A stretch of DNA of 9,010 nucleotides from Nitrospira sp. (GCA_024998705.1 JACOEF010000024.1:1-9010); one strand, 5' to 3'. Positions 1 to 7,075 are shown, numbered from the stretch's first letter. The notes: generated from the letters alone by a model not told the origin. Made by a program: numbers and translations.

Positions 1-6
1 CGCACG

Positions 7-13
7 AAGGAGG
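7..13 (+). promoter_or_regulatory. Shine-Dalgarno of the integrase gene
   Basis: AAGGAGG lies 6 nt before the ATG at 20. It is a near-perfect ribosome binding site and fixes that start. Only 19 nt of upstream sequence are in the window, so the promoter is not visible. Confidence 0.8.
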
Positions 14-19
14 AGCAGC

Positions 20-1084
20 ATGGGGCTCGTTAAACGGAACAATACCTGGTGGATGTCATTTACGTTTCAAGGGCGGCAAGTGCGGCGATCGACCGAAACC
101 TCGGACAAGAAGTTGGCGGAAGCTATCCTCAGCAAAGTCAGAGTGCAGATCGTGGAAGGAAAGTACTTTGACAAGCCCAAAGAGGAAGCCAGGACATTCC
201 GAGAGTTGATGGATCGGTATTTGCGCGAGCATGCCAGCCGACGGTCGGGCTATCGTCGATATGTGAACATGGTCACGAATCTGACCGCTCACTTTGGCAA
301 TCCCAAGTTGGAACAAGTGACACCTAAAACGATCGTCGCCTATAAGAACAAACGGTACGCGGATGGGGTCACACCGGCCACCATCAATCGCGAATTGGCT
401 CTTATGAAGAAGGCCTTCAATCTGGCGTGTCGCGAATGGGAATGGACCAAGGACAATCCGGTCTGCCGGGTGTCGATGGAACGCGAGAATAATACGCGGG
501 ATCGATGGCTGACGTGTGAGGAGGAACGACGGCTCCTTGCGGCTTCGGCACCGTGGTTACAGGAAGTGATCGTGTTCGCGATTCATACCGGGATGCGATG
601 TGGAGAAATTCTCAATCTCACATGGGCCGGTGTGGACCTCACTCGACGAACCGCTACGGTGTTTAAATCGAAGAACGGGGACAGGCGGACGATTCCACTC
701 AGTCACACGCTCGTGCAGGCCCTTCAAGCCCGTGGCCGACGCATGGATTCGGAGTTAGTGTTCACGAGCGCAGTGGGCACACCCCTGGATGCTCCCAACC
801 TACGAAGGAGTTTCCGGTTAGCGCTCAAGCATGGCCAGGTGTCGGATTTCCGGTTTCATGCCCTGCGCCATACCTGCGCGACTCGCATGGTACAGGCGGG
901 TGTGGACTTGTACAAGGTCCAGCGGATTCTGGGGCATAAGTCGCCGATGATGACGCAGCGGTATGCGCACCATTATCCGGAAAGCTTGCGGGATGGAGTG
1001 GCGATTTTCGATGCGGGAAGGACGTTTAGCACAAATTTAGCACAAGCGGGGATTCGGCCAGAGCAGGTTTCTCTAACTTGTTGA
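20..1084 (+). CDS. Tyrosine recombinase / phage-type integrase
   Basis: Site-specific recombinase of the tyrosine (lambda Int/XerC) family, 354 aa, complete. It would catalyse integration and excision of a mobile element through a covalent phosphotyrosine intermediate. Seen in the protein: a short N-terminal DNA-binding region (about 1-55, basic and aromatic), a SAM-like core-binding domain (about 58-150), and a catalytic domain (about 160-325). The catalytic set is present: R193 in GMRCGE, K218 in KSKNG, H280 and R283 in HALRH, H306 in LGHKS, and nucleophile Y315 in MTQRYAH. The start is supported by a strong Shine-Dalgarno 6 nt upstream. The gene converges on tRNA-Arg(CCU) and stops 5 nt before the tRNA 3' end, so that tRNA is the likely attachment site and the element lies to the left. 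Nothing suggests decay. The element type (phage, ICE or genomic island) cannot be told from this window. Confidence 0.95.
   Translation: MGLVKRNNTWWMSFTFQGRQVRRSTETSDKKLAEAILSKVRVQIVEGKYFDKPKEEARTFRELMDRYLREHASRRSGYRRYVNMVTNLTAHFGNPKLEQVTPKTIVAYKNKRYADGVTPATINRELALMKKAFNLACREWEWTKDNPVCRVSMERENNTRDRWLTCEEERRLLAASAPWLQEVIVFAIHTGMRCGEILNLTWAGVDLTRRTATVFKSKNGDRRTIPLSHTLVQALQARGRRMDSELVFTSAVGTPLDAPNLRRSFRLALKHGQVSDFRFHALRHTCATRMVQAGVDLYKVQRILGHKSPMMTQRYAHHYPESLRDGVAIFDAGRTFSTNLAQAGIRPEQVSLTC
1025..1045 (+). repeat. Tandem 10-bp direct repeat near the integrase 3' end
   Basis: TTTAGCACAA occurs at 1025-1034 and again at 1036-1045, separated by one base, giving an 11-bp period. The two copies are in different reading frames, so codon repetition does not explain them. 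They lie 45-65 nt from the tRNA end. One-helical-turn spacing next to an attachment site would suit an integrase arm-type or excisionase site, but this is inference and chance is possible. Confidence 0.4.
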
Positions 1085-1089
1085 AAAAT

Positions 1090-1166
1090 TGGTGCCCCCG
1101 ACACGAATTGAACGTGCGACCCGCGGTTTAGGAAACCGCTGCTCTATCCAACTGAGCTACGGGGGC
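1090..1166 (-). tRNA. tRNA-Arg (anticodon CCU), CCA encoded
   Basis: Read on the minus strand the sequence folds as a complete cloverleaf. The acceptor stem is GCCCCCG/CGGGGGC (1160-1166 with 1094-1100). The D stem is GCTC/GAGC, the anticodon stem GCGGT/ACCGC with loop TTCCTAA, and the T stem GCACG/CGTGT with loop TTCAATT. Discriminator A and CCA follow at 1090-1093. The loop places CCT at the anticodon, so it reads AGG (arginine). The variable loop is short (5 nt). The gene is intact although an integrase abuts its 3' end, as expected when an element integrates at the tRNA 3' end and restores it. Confidence 0.96.
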
Positions 1167-1174
1167 GTGAGGAT

Positions 1175-1203
1175 ACGATACTGAAAGCGGGAAGGATTGT
1201 CTA
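1175..1203 (-). promoter_or_regulatory. Candidate sigma70 promoter of tRNA-Arg
   Basis: On the minus strand TAGACA (1198-1203, 5 of 6 to TTGACA) and TATCGT (1175-1180, 4 of 6 to TATAAT) are separated by exactly 17 nt. The mature tRNA 5' end is 8 nt beyond the -10 box, so the leader would be very short. Confidence 0.55.
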
Positions 1204-1214
1204 CTCATGTGACG

Positions 1215-1249
1215 CGCCTCCGAAGGGGCTGCTGCCGCCTTCGGAGGTG
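1215..1249 (-). terminator. Hairpin after the ABC/lipoprotein operon
   Basis: CCTCCGAAGG (1217-1226) and CCTTCGGAGG (1238-1247) form a perfect 10-bp GC-rich stem with an 11-nt loop. It begins about 27 nt past the stop codon of the lipoprotein gene and lies between that gene and the promoter of the tRNA. Position suggests a terminator or mRNA 3'-end protector for the minus-strand operon. No T run follows on either strand, so it is not a textbook intrinsic terminator. Confidence 0.45.
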
Positions 1250-1275
1250 AGTCGATCTCAAGCAGTGATGCGGTG

Positions 1276-1692
1276 CTAGCGTTGATTGGCTTGGTCGCGC
1301 TTGCAGCTCTCTTCGGCCAACATCCGTTGTCCGACGGAGCCGTCTTTTGGAATGCGTGCCATACAAGCTTCAAGGCTATCACCCGCAGTTCCAGCTGCGA
1401 CCCGATTCCCACTCTTGGCGGTAGCATTCCCAGCGATGGACTGGCGAAGCGCCTCATCCCTCTGACAGCTTTCTTCCGCGAGCAGGCGCGTGCCTGCTGT
1501 GCCGCCGGATTGGATGCGTGCCAGGCAGGACTGCAACGAGTCATACGCCTGCGCGGAGGCTTTCATGGCAGCGTTCGATGATGCAGTCTGCGTCGATCCG
1601 CCGCTGGTCATGGTTTCTTCTGTGGCGCAGGCACTGAGCAACAATAGAGATAAGGACAAGATAACTGCACGGTGAGGGCGCGAGTACGTCAT
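1276..1692 (-). CDS. Small lipoprotein with duplicated Cys motif
   Basis: Unrecognised 138-aa lipoprotein. The signal peptide is followed by a lipobox LSAC with the lipidated cysteine at residue 22, so the protein should be membrane-anchored and periplasm-facing. The mature part contains two copies of one motif: about residues 51-81 (DSLQSCLARI, then RLLAEESCQRD) and 105-135 (DSLEACMARI, then RMLAEESCKRD). Each copy carries two cysteines 20 residues apart (C56/C76 and C110/C130), and the repeat period is 54 residues. Paired cysteines in an exported protein suggest one disulfide per unit (inference). An in-frame ATG 36 nt further upstream exists, but the start at 1692 is preferred: minus-strand AAGGAGG (1701-1707) precedes it by 8 nt and the signal peptide begins properly there. 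It lies 53 nt after the DUF4340 gene and is probably the last gene of that operon. Function unknown. Confidence 0.8.
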   Translation of the reverse strand: MTYSRPHRAVILSLSLLLLSACATEETMTSGGSTQTASSNAAMKASAQAYDSLQSCLARIQSGGTAGTRLLAEESCQRDEALRQSIAGNATAKSGNRVAAGTAGDSLEACMARIPKDGSVGQRMLAEESCKRDQANQR

Positions 1693-1700
1693 TGAAGGAT

Positions 1701-1715
1701 CCTCCTTGATCAAGG
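1701..1715 (-). promoter_or_regulatory. Shine-Dalgarno within a palindrome, lipoprotein gene
   Basis: Minus-strand AAGGAGG (1701-1707) decides the start of the lipoprotein gene at 1692. It overlaps a perfect 12-bp palindrome, CCTTGATCAAGG (1704-1715). The palindrome could bind a dimeric regulator or be fortuitous; it has no loop, so it is a poor RNA hairpin. Confidence 0.5.
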
Positions 1716-1745
1716 GCGATGGGCGCACAGTAGCATAAACCTTCG

Positions 1746-3143
1746 CTATCTGGAAACACCTCCGGCAGGTCGTTTAGGGGGTGACCCCTGACCCTGGCCG
1801 AGGAGCGCGAGTCGAGAGGGAATTTGTTTGAGTAAGTCAGGCCGCACCTGGAATATCCCTGGAATTCGATGGCCGATGGCATAGACGAGTCCGCCGACTT
1901 GATTGCCCATCGCGAGGCGCCCGGCGACGCGGCCGTCCTTCCCTGTGGCCACGAATTCAGCCGACGGAGCCACGAGGCCATAGGGCGCCAGCGGTCCGGC
2001 TTGTTTCAGGACACGTTCTTCAGCAGGCAGATTCACGATGCGGCTGACGAGCAGGTCCGCAACGTCCTGGCGGAGCTTCTCTGTGGGCTGATCTTCGAGC
2101 ACCCATTCGTTGCGCTCGTGGATGAGCACATATTGCTCTTCACGGGTTTTGATCGAGAGCATGGCAATATCGCCGATCTCCACTCCGAGCAGTCGCTTGT
2201 CCTGGAGCGTAAAGAGATCCTTGGTCAGATCTTTGATGGATGAGGGGCTGATTTTATAGATTGGGCCGTCTGATGTGGTTTGGGCGTAGGCTTCCCCGCT
2301 GGTTGGGTCGGGTTGGAAGAGGCGAACCACGTGGTCTGCCCCGGCAGCACTCAGGGTGACCTTCACTTTCGGTTTGGTCAGCATGGGCGCGAGCCTCTCC
2401 CGCTCAGGCCCTTGATCGACGATCGCCAAGGCCTTGAGATCTTCCAAGCGGAAGAGGAGGGCTTGGACCTCGATGCGGTCCCCCTCCGCTTCGATCGGAT
2501 AGCGGATTTTCCATTTCTTTTTGGGTTTTTCGTCTAGGGCGTGGAGCACGATTTCTGTCGATGGGTAGGTGAGGCGCACTTGCTCGGTCTCTTGCTGATT
2601 AAACTGCAACAGTTCCTTGCGGCGGAAGGAGAGCAGGGTTCTGTTCAGAAAGTCTTTCGGCGCCAGATCCGTCAGGAGTACGGCCTCGTCGGATGTTCTT
2701 AGGACATAGAGGGTTGAGGACAGGGGGCCGGCGTCGCCGATCGACAGTGTTTCTTGTTTGTCGCCTGCCGTCAGGGTGACGATCGTTGACGGGTGGTCGA
2801 GGCCAAATGGCGTCAACGAGGCCGGATGTGTTTCGACCAAGCGGGAGACCGTTCCCATGACCAGCGCACGGATCAAGGCCTGCACTTGCCGCTGATCGGC
2901 GTCGGCTTGAATCGGTGCGGTGATGGTCCAGGGGTGGCCTGGTGTTTGGGACAACACGACCTCGCCGGATTGGCCGCGAACTGTCACGGTCGTGATCTGT
3001 GCCTCAGTGAACGGCAGAATTTGTTTGGCTTGGGTTGCGGTGGCGACTTCGGTGCGTTGGTCGGGGAGTTCGACCAGATAGAGGTACAGTCCAAGTCCCG
3101 CGACGATGCCTGCGAGTATGAGCGTCGGCCAGTAGCGCGCCAT
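1746..3143 (-). CDS. Membrane-anchored protein with three DUF4340-like units
   Basis: Protein of 465 aa of the DUF4340 type, often encoded beside GldA/F/G-like ABC transporters. One N-terminal membrane segment (about 6-24) anchors it and the rest should be periplasmic. The body divides into three similar units: about 48-180, 186-318 and 324-440. Each has a strand-rich start, a W followed by a P within 4-6 residues (W72, W211, W347), an LL..L helix, and a closing stretch (FLNRTLLSFRRKELLQF, then LTKDLFTLQDKRLLGV). PFGLDHP in unit 1 matches PYGLVAP in unit 3; unit 2 has the weaker APMLTKP. The C-terminal tail (about 445-465) is Pro/Gly-rich and looks disordered. The start is 4 nt after the stop of the GldG-like gene and no good Shine-Dalgarno is seen, which suggests translational coupling. 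Biochemical role unknown; likely an extracytoplasmic partner of the transporter. Confidence 0.85.
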   Translation of the reverse strand: MARYWPTLILAGIVAGLGLYLYLVELPDQRTEVATATQAKQILPFTEAQITTVTVRGQSGEVVLSQTPGHPWTITAPIQADADQRQVQALIRALVMGTVSRLVETHPASLTPFGLDHPSTIVTLTAGDKQETLSIGDAGPLSSTLYVLRTSDEAVLLTDLAPKDFLNRTLLSFRRKELLQFNQQETEQVRLTYPSTEIVLHALDEKPKKKWKIRYPIEAEGDRIEVQALLFRLEDLKALAIVDQGPERERLAPMLTKPKVKVTLSAAGADHVVRLFQPDPTSGEAYAQTTSDGPIYKISPSSIKDLTKDLFTLQDKRLLGVEIGDIAMLSIKTREEQYVLIHERNEWVLEDQPTEKLRQDVADLLVSRIVNLPAEERVLKQAGPLAPYGLVAPSAEFVATGKDGRVAGRLAMGNQVGGLVYAIGHRIPGIFQVRPDLLKQIPSRLALLGQGQGSPPKRPAGGVSR

Positions 3144-3147
3144 GGTC

Positions 3148-4677
3148 TTACAAGCGACGCCGCTTTCGCCACACCAGGAGGCCGCAAAGCACGGTCATTG
3201 CCGGGAGCAGAATCACCTGAACATAAAGCAGAATGCGTTCCTGGAGCGGGTTAGGGGTAAAGGGGCGTACGGCGGGGTCTTTGGGGGTGAGGGAAATGAG
3301 ATCCCGTTCTTCCGAGAGCCATCCCACCGTGCGTTGAAAGAAATCACTGTTGCCCACGAAGTTGATAAAGCCGTTACTGGCAAAGGCAGAGTTCCCGACG
3401 ACCACGACGGCAGGGCGCGGTTTGCCTTCCTCTGGCGCCTGCTTGGGGGTCAAGGCTGCAGCCAGCGCGAGAGGGCCTCGTACGTCTTCCTTTTCGGTGT
3501 AGCTGACGACGCGCCCTTTCATGTCGGTTTCGGCCCAACTGCGGGGCGAGGTGCGTGCGAGCGGAACATACTCCCAATCTTTGCCTTGGTCCTCCTGGAA
3601 GGTGAGATGGCGTGCCAGGGGAAACAACACGGCAGCCGTCAGCTCATGGGTGATTTCGTGATCGGTAAAGGTGCGGACCAAGAGGGCAGTCAGATCGCCC
3701 TGCGCCAGGCGATCTTGTAGATCGACGAGGACCCCAGCCCCCAGTTCCAGCCCCCAGACTTTCAGTAGGTCGTCCATGTTGGATTGCGTGTCGGGATCGA
3801 CCATCACCAGGAGGTGTCCCCCCTTGGCGACGTAGGCCTGGATGCGCTCCTTCTCTTCTTTGGTGACCGCTCGACGAGGGCCGGCAATGATCAGGACATC
3901 GGTGTTGTCAGGCACTGCGGATTCCTGCAGCAAGGTGACGGTGCCGATGTCATATCCTTGCTTCTGCAGCACTTCTTTCGTCAGCGCCAGCCCGCCGCGG
4001 TCGGTGTCGTCGAGGCTTCGCTCCCCGTGCCCTTCCAGGAACACCACCCGTTTCTTGGTGTCTTTGGACACGCGGACGAGCGCCCCGGTAATCTCCACTT
4101 CAGCCGGTGACGTAATACGAACGGATTGCGGGCCGCTTTCAAAGATGGCGATATCAGTTCTGGTGATGCCGTAGTTTTGTGCGACTTTCGGCTGGCGCTC
4201 GGGGTCGATGAATTGGACGGTCAGTTTGTAACTGGCTTGCCGATAACTGTCGAGGCGTTCCTTGTAGGCCTGGTACCCGGGATCCTTTTCCCTTGTGAAT
4301 ACTGTGATGCTGATGTCCCTGGTGAGGTTGCGAAGGACGCGATACGTTTCCGGCGCAAGCGTATAGTTCTGGTTTTCCGAGAAGTCCCAGCGGATCGAGT
4401 GTCGGGCAGCGAGAAAGTTGACGATCGCGAGAATGGCCACAAAGAGCGCGACCATCAGCGCGCTGGTGGCACCCATGCGGGTCGATCGTTGGGAGGAAAA
4501 GGTCTTGAGGCGCTCGAAGTGGATGGCGAAGGCCCAAATCAAGGAGGCGAGGGCCAGTCCTTCCAGGAGTGTCACGAGCCACAGCTTGTCGGGCACGAGG
4601 GAATAGGCGATCACTCCGGCAATGGCCAGGCCTGTTCCGATAGCGCCGATAGGAAGGGGGCGACGAGTCATTTCCAT
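3148..4677 (-). CDS. GldG-like ABC transporter auxiliary protein
   Basis: Protein of 509 aa resembling GldG and the ABC-transporter auxiliary domain family. Three membrane segments lie near the N-terminus (about 8-28, 32-54, 70-92), then a large periplasmic domain (about 93-480), then one C-terminal membrane segment (about 482-503) ending in a basic tail (WRKRRRL). Family hallmarks seen: RWDFSENQNYTLAPET (96-111) right after the third segment, FLEGHGER (213-220), the stretch LIIAGPRRA to VMVDPD (262-296), and VVVVGNSAFASNGF (424-437). In known systems it works with the GldF permease and GldA ATPase; substrate is unknown outside gliding bacteria. The ATG at 4677 overlaps the permease gene by 10 nt. 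A second ATG at 4671 forms a classic ATGA stop/start overlap and is a good alternative (507 aa). Complete, no oddities in the reading frame. Confidence 0.9.
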   Translation of the reverse strand: MEMTRRPLPIGAIGTGLAIAGVIAYSLVPDKLWLVTLLEGLALASLIWAFAIHFERLKTFSSQRSTRMGATSALMVALFVAILAIVNFLAARHSIRWDFSENQNYTLAPETYRVLRNLTRDISITVFTREKDPGYQAYKERLDSYRQASYKLTVQFIDPERQPKVAQNYGITRTDIAIFESGPQSVRITSPAEVEITGALVRVSKDTKKRVVFLEGHGERSLDDTDRGGLALTKEVLQKQGYDIGTVTLLQESAVPDNTDVLIIAGPRRAVTKEEKERIQAYVAKGGHLLVMVDPDTQSNMDDLLKVWGLELGAGVLVDLQDRLAQGDLTALLVRTFTDHEITHELTAAVLFPLARHLTFQEDQGKDWEYVPLARTSPRSWAETDMKGRVVSYTEKEDVRGPLALAAALTPKQAPEEGKPRPAVVVVGNSAFASNGFINFVGNSDFFQRTVGWLSEERDLISLTPKDPAVRPFTPNPLQERILLYVQVILLPAMTVLCGLLVWRKRRRL

Positions 4678-5438
4678 CGTGACGAATCCACTACTCGATG
4701 GGCGAGGAACAACATGAAGACCGTGCCGCTGACGTAATACACGAGATCTTTCGTGTCGACTAATCCCCGGACCAGATGATCGAAGTGTTCCATAAAAGAG
4801 AGGTATGAGACCACATGGCCGGCCGGCGTGTCACCCAGGAGCGAGCCGAGGCCAGCTAGTAACCAACACATCAGGAGCAGACCGAAGCTGGTAAACGCGG
4901 CCACGATTTGATTCTCAGTGATGGATGAGGCAAAGAGCCCGACAGCCAGGAAGAATCCTCCGAGGAGCATCATGCCGAGGTATCCGGTGAGGACGGGATA
5001 CCAGTCGAAATCGCTGAAGAGGGCCAGGGTGAGCGGGACCAAAGTGGTCAGGAGCAGCATCCCGATAAACACCAGATACACGCTGATAAATTTCCCGACG
5101 ATGATCTCGACGACCCGCACCGGGGCGGTCATTAAAAGCTCGAAGGTCCGTAGTTTCCGTTCCTCTGCCAGGAGTCGCATGGTGAGAATGGGAAGGATTA
5201 ACAGCAGCACGAACCGCATGCTGGCAAAGAGATTGCGGAAGACCAGATCGTTCAAGTTGATTTGTGCGGTGCCACCCTGCATCTGCATCAACTGGATGGC
5301 TTGGGCGCCGGTAAACACAATATAGAGGTAGGCCAGGAAGCCGAAGGTCAGCAGGAATACTCCGCCGACGACGTACACAATCGGGGAGACGAAGTAGGAG
5401 CGCAATTCTTTGGCGATGATGGCTTGGACAGGTGGCAT
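4668..5438 (-). CDS. ABC-2 type permease, GldF-like
   Basis: Integral membrane subunit, 256 aa, of an ABC-2 transporter. Six hydrophobic segments are visible at about 20-42, 74-90, 115-140, 152-172, 178-200 and 231-249. The family signature ILPILTMRLLAEERKLRTFE (81-100), followed by LLMTAPV, is the conserved cytoplasmic segment after the second helix. SFMEHFDHLVRGLVDTKD (214-231) before the last helix is also typical of GldF-like permeases. It should pair with the ATPase encoded immediately upstream. The ATG is 4 nt after the stop of the ATPase gene, and its stop overlaps the start of the GldG-like gene, so the three are co-translated. Length is normal for the family. The transported substrate cannot be read from the sequence. 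Confidence 0.92.
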   Translation of the reverse strand: MPPVQAIIAKELRSYFVSPIVYVVGGVFLLTFGFLAYLYIVFTGAQAIQLMQMQGGTAQINLNDLVFRNLFASMRFVLLLILPILTMRLLAEERKLRTFELLMTAPVRVVEIIVGKFISVYLVFIGMLLLTTLVPLTLALFSDFDWYPVLTGYLGMMLLGGFFLAVGLFASSITENQIVAAFTSFGLLLMCWLLAGLGSLLGDTPAGHVVSYLSFMEHFDHLVRGLVDTKDLVYYVSGTVFMLFLAHRVVDSSRWK

Positions 5439-5442
5439 CGGA

Positions 5443-6411
5443 TTAGTGTCGTTCCGTTTCCGCGGTGTCGTCGGTTTTCGGGAGACCGTCTTCCCGCTGC
5501 GTCAGTTTCAGGAAGACGTCCTCCAAGGTCATGGAGACCGGTTTCATTTCAAGCAGTCCCCAATTCTGCCCGACCGTAAAGCGTGCCACTTCCTCCCGGA
5601 TATCTCTGCCCAGGGCGCATTCGAGGAGGACCGTTTGGGGATCGGGCGTGGTTAGGACATGCTCAACACCGGCGACCTCGCGAAAACGTTCGAGGATATT
5701 GGCCGGCGGGGCTTTGAGGGTCACGCTGATCTTTTCCGACCGTCGGAGGCGGGCAGACAATTGGTCCGGCGTGTCTTCAGCGACCATCCGACCGCCACTG
5801 ATGATCACCACGCGCTGACAGACGGCCGTGGCCTCAGGAAGGATGTGCGTGCTTAATATCACCGCATGAGAGCCTGCCAGGCTCTTGATCAATTCCCTGA
5901 TTTCAATAATTTGTTTTGGATCAAGACCGACCGTAGGCTCATCCAGGATCAGCACCGGCGGATCGTGAATCAGCGCTTGGGCAAGGCCGACACGCTGGCG
6001 ATACCCGCGTGACAGATTGGCGATGAGCCGCTGGCGGACAGAGCCTAAGGAAAGCCGTTCCATAACACGGTCCATGCCGGTGGTCAGGTCTGCGCCACTG
6101 AGTCCGCGGAGTCTTCCAACAAAGGAGAGGTATTCGGAGACGGTGAGCTCTTGATACACCGGCGGCGTTTCGGGCAGATAGCCGATTCGCTTTTTCACCT
6201 CCTCCGGTTGCTCCGCACAATCGAACCCTGCGACCTGGGCTGTCCCTTCCGTTGCCGGAATGAAGGAAGTCAGGATCCGCATGGTGGTCGTTTTTCCTGC
6301 GCCATTCGGGCCGAGGAAGGCCAACACCTCACCTTTGTCGACACGAAAGGTGACGCGGTCGATCGCAGTCAGGTGCCCATACCGGTTTGTGATGTTGCGA
6401 ACTTCGATCAT
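5443..6411 (-). CDS. ABC transporter ATP-binding protein, GldA-like
   Basis: ATPase subunit, 322 aa. The nucleotide-binding domain (about 1-215) has Walker A GPNGAGKT (34-41), the segment IGYLPETPPVY (76-86) at the Q-loop position, signature LSRGYRQRVGLAQAL (133-147), Walker B VLILDEP (153-159), D-loop GLDP (162-165) and switch histidine H189 in STHIL. The signature has R where the consensus is LSGG, which is common in this subfamily. The Q-loop shows LPE rather than a clear Gln, also seen in GldA/CcmA-type proteins. The C-terminal extension (about 225-305) ends with the typical MTLEDVFLKLT (294-304). It is the first gene of the operon and drives the permease at 4668-5438. The start has no strong Shine-Dalgarno. 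Confidence 0.94.
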   Translation of the reverse strand: MIEVRNITNRYGHLTAIDRVTFRVDKGEVLAFLGPNGAGKTTTMRILTSFIPATEGTAQVAGFDCAEQPEEVKKRIGYLPETPPVYQELTVSEYLSFVGRLRGLSGADLTTGMDRVMERLSLGSVRQRLIANLSRGYRQRVGLAQALIHDPPVLILDEPTVGLDPKQIIEIRELIKSLAGSHAVILSTHILPEATAVCQRVVIISGGRMVAEDTPDQLSARLRRSEKISVTLKAPPANILERFREVAGVEHVLTTPDPQTVLLECALGRDIREEVARFTVGQNWGLLEMKPVSMTLEDVFLKLTQREDGLPKTDDTAETERH

Positions 6412-6489
6412 GCAGTCGAGAAAGACGGCTGGATGGGTGTGATTCCTACTGTTCGTTGATACGGCACGGGGTGTGGCAAATGAACGTGG

Positions 6490-6518
6490 ATCTTACCGAC
6501 CGCCTTCGATGCAGTCAA
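6490..6518 (-). promoter_or_regulatory. Candidate sigma70 promoter of the ABC operon
   Basis: On the minus strand TTGACT (6513-6518, 5 of 6) and TAAGAT (6490-6495, 4 of 6) are separated by 17 nt. Transcription would begin near 6483, leaving a leader of about 70 nt before the ATPase start at 6411. Confidence 0.5.
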
Positions 6519-6569
6519 GCGAAGGATGTGCACCAAGCGTTCCGATAGCAGGAAAAGACCTCGTTCGTC

Positions 6570-6598
6570 TTTACAGCGTGATGCGTAACTGCTAAAGT
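6570..6598 (+). promoter_or_regulatory. Candidate sigma70 promoter of the small exported-protein gene
   Basis: TTTACA (6570-6575, 5 of 6) and TAAAGT (6593-6598, 4 of 6) have 17-nt spacing. Transcription from about 6605 would give a leader of some 50 nt before the ATG at 6657. It sits back to back with the operon promoter in the same 245-nt intergenic region. Confidence 0.45.
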
Positions 6599-6656
6599 TC
6601 CGCGACTTTATCCGCCGAGTGACTCTGTGCAGCGAATGGAGTGAGGTTCGACAGGG

Positions 6657-7034
6657 ATGAAGAGTGACATGAATCAACCGCGCCCCAGTTTGCTCGGTGT
6701 CTTAGTGATCGGCGCGGCATTGTGTGTGGCCCTGGCAGGACTCGGAAGTTTCCTCACCTCGGTGTATGCCGCCAGCAATACGGTGCATGAAATCAGCGGG
6801 ACGGTCGAAGCCCTCAATCTTGCGGACGACCCTGCGGTCATTGTAGTCAGGGGACAGCGCGGGGGGAATGACGAAACCGTGGTGGGAGCGGTGCTCAAGC
6901 AGGGGACGACGATTCTGCGCGGGAAGAAGCGGATCGGGCTCGATCATATTCGGGCAGGAGACAAGGTCACGGTGAAGTACATCAAGACTCGCGATGGACT
7001 CACTGTTCGATCAATCGTGCTTCATCGCAACTAA
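6657..7034 (+). CDS. Small exported protein, unrecognised
   Basis: Protein of 125 aa with a clear signal peptide: hydrophobic core about 12-34, and likely signal peptidase I cleavage after VYA near residue 38. The mature part is about 86 aa and appears to be all beta. It includes SGTVEALNL (47-55), VIVVRGQ (61-67), RIGLDHIRAGDKVTVKYI (92-109) and a closing strand LTVRSIVLH (115-123). The layout (SG.V..., a value-holding loop, then ...AGD.V.V.Y) resembles small periplasmic OB-like or DUF5666-like domains; this is a fold guess only. An alternative ATG lies at 6669 and both starts keep the signal peptide. A GAGG at 6642-6645 precedes the first start by about 11 nt. The gene is 60 nt upstream of the next lipoprotein gene on the same strand and may be co-transcribed with it. 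Confidence 0.75.
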   Translation: MKSDMNQPRPSLLGVLVIGAALCVALAGLGSFLTSVYAASNTVHEISGTVEALNLADDPAVIVVRGQRGGNDETVVGAVLKQGTTILRGKKRIGLDHIRAGDKVTVKYIKTRDGLTVRSIVLHRN

Positions 7035-7075
7035 AAGCGCCGGGCGCAACGACCTGGTCGGTTTGTGATACTCAC

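Noticed and set aside
1656..1745. Separate promoter for the small lipoprotein
   Set aside because: A TATGCT-like -10 exists on the minus strand near 1735, but no acceptable -35 is found at the right distance.
1776..1789. AGGGG/CCCCT hairpin as a terminator
   Set aside because: It lies inside the coding end of the DUF4340 gene, has only 5 pairs and no T run.
3142..3720. Plus-strand 192-aa frame (and a similar 203-aa frame at 4126-4737)
   Set aside because: They are antisense to the well-supported GldG-like gene, have no ribosome binding sites, and are typical of open antisense frames in GC-rich DNA.
6408..6677. Minus-strand 89-aa frame whose stop overlaps the ATPase start (ATGA)
   Set aside because: It covers the intergenic promoter region and the start of the plus-strand exported-protein gene, has no ribosome binding site, and its composition (scattered His, Arg, Ser, Cys) looks non-coding.
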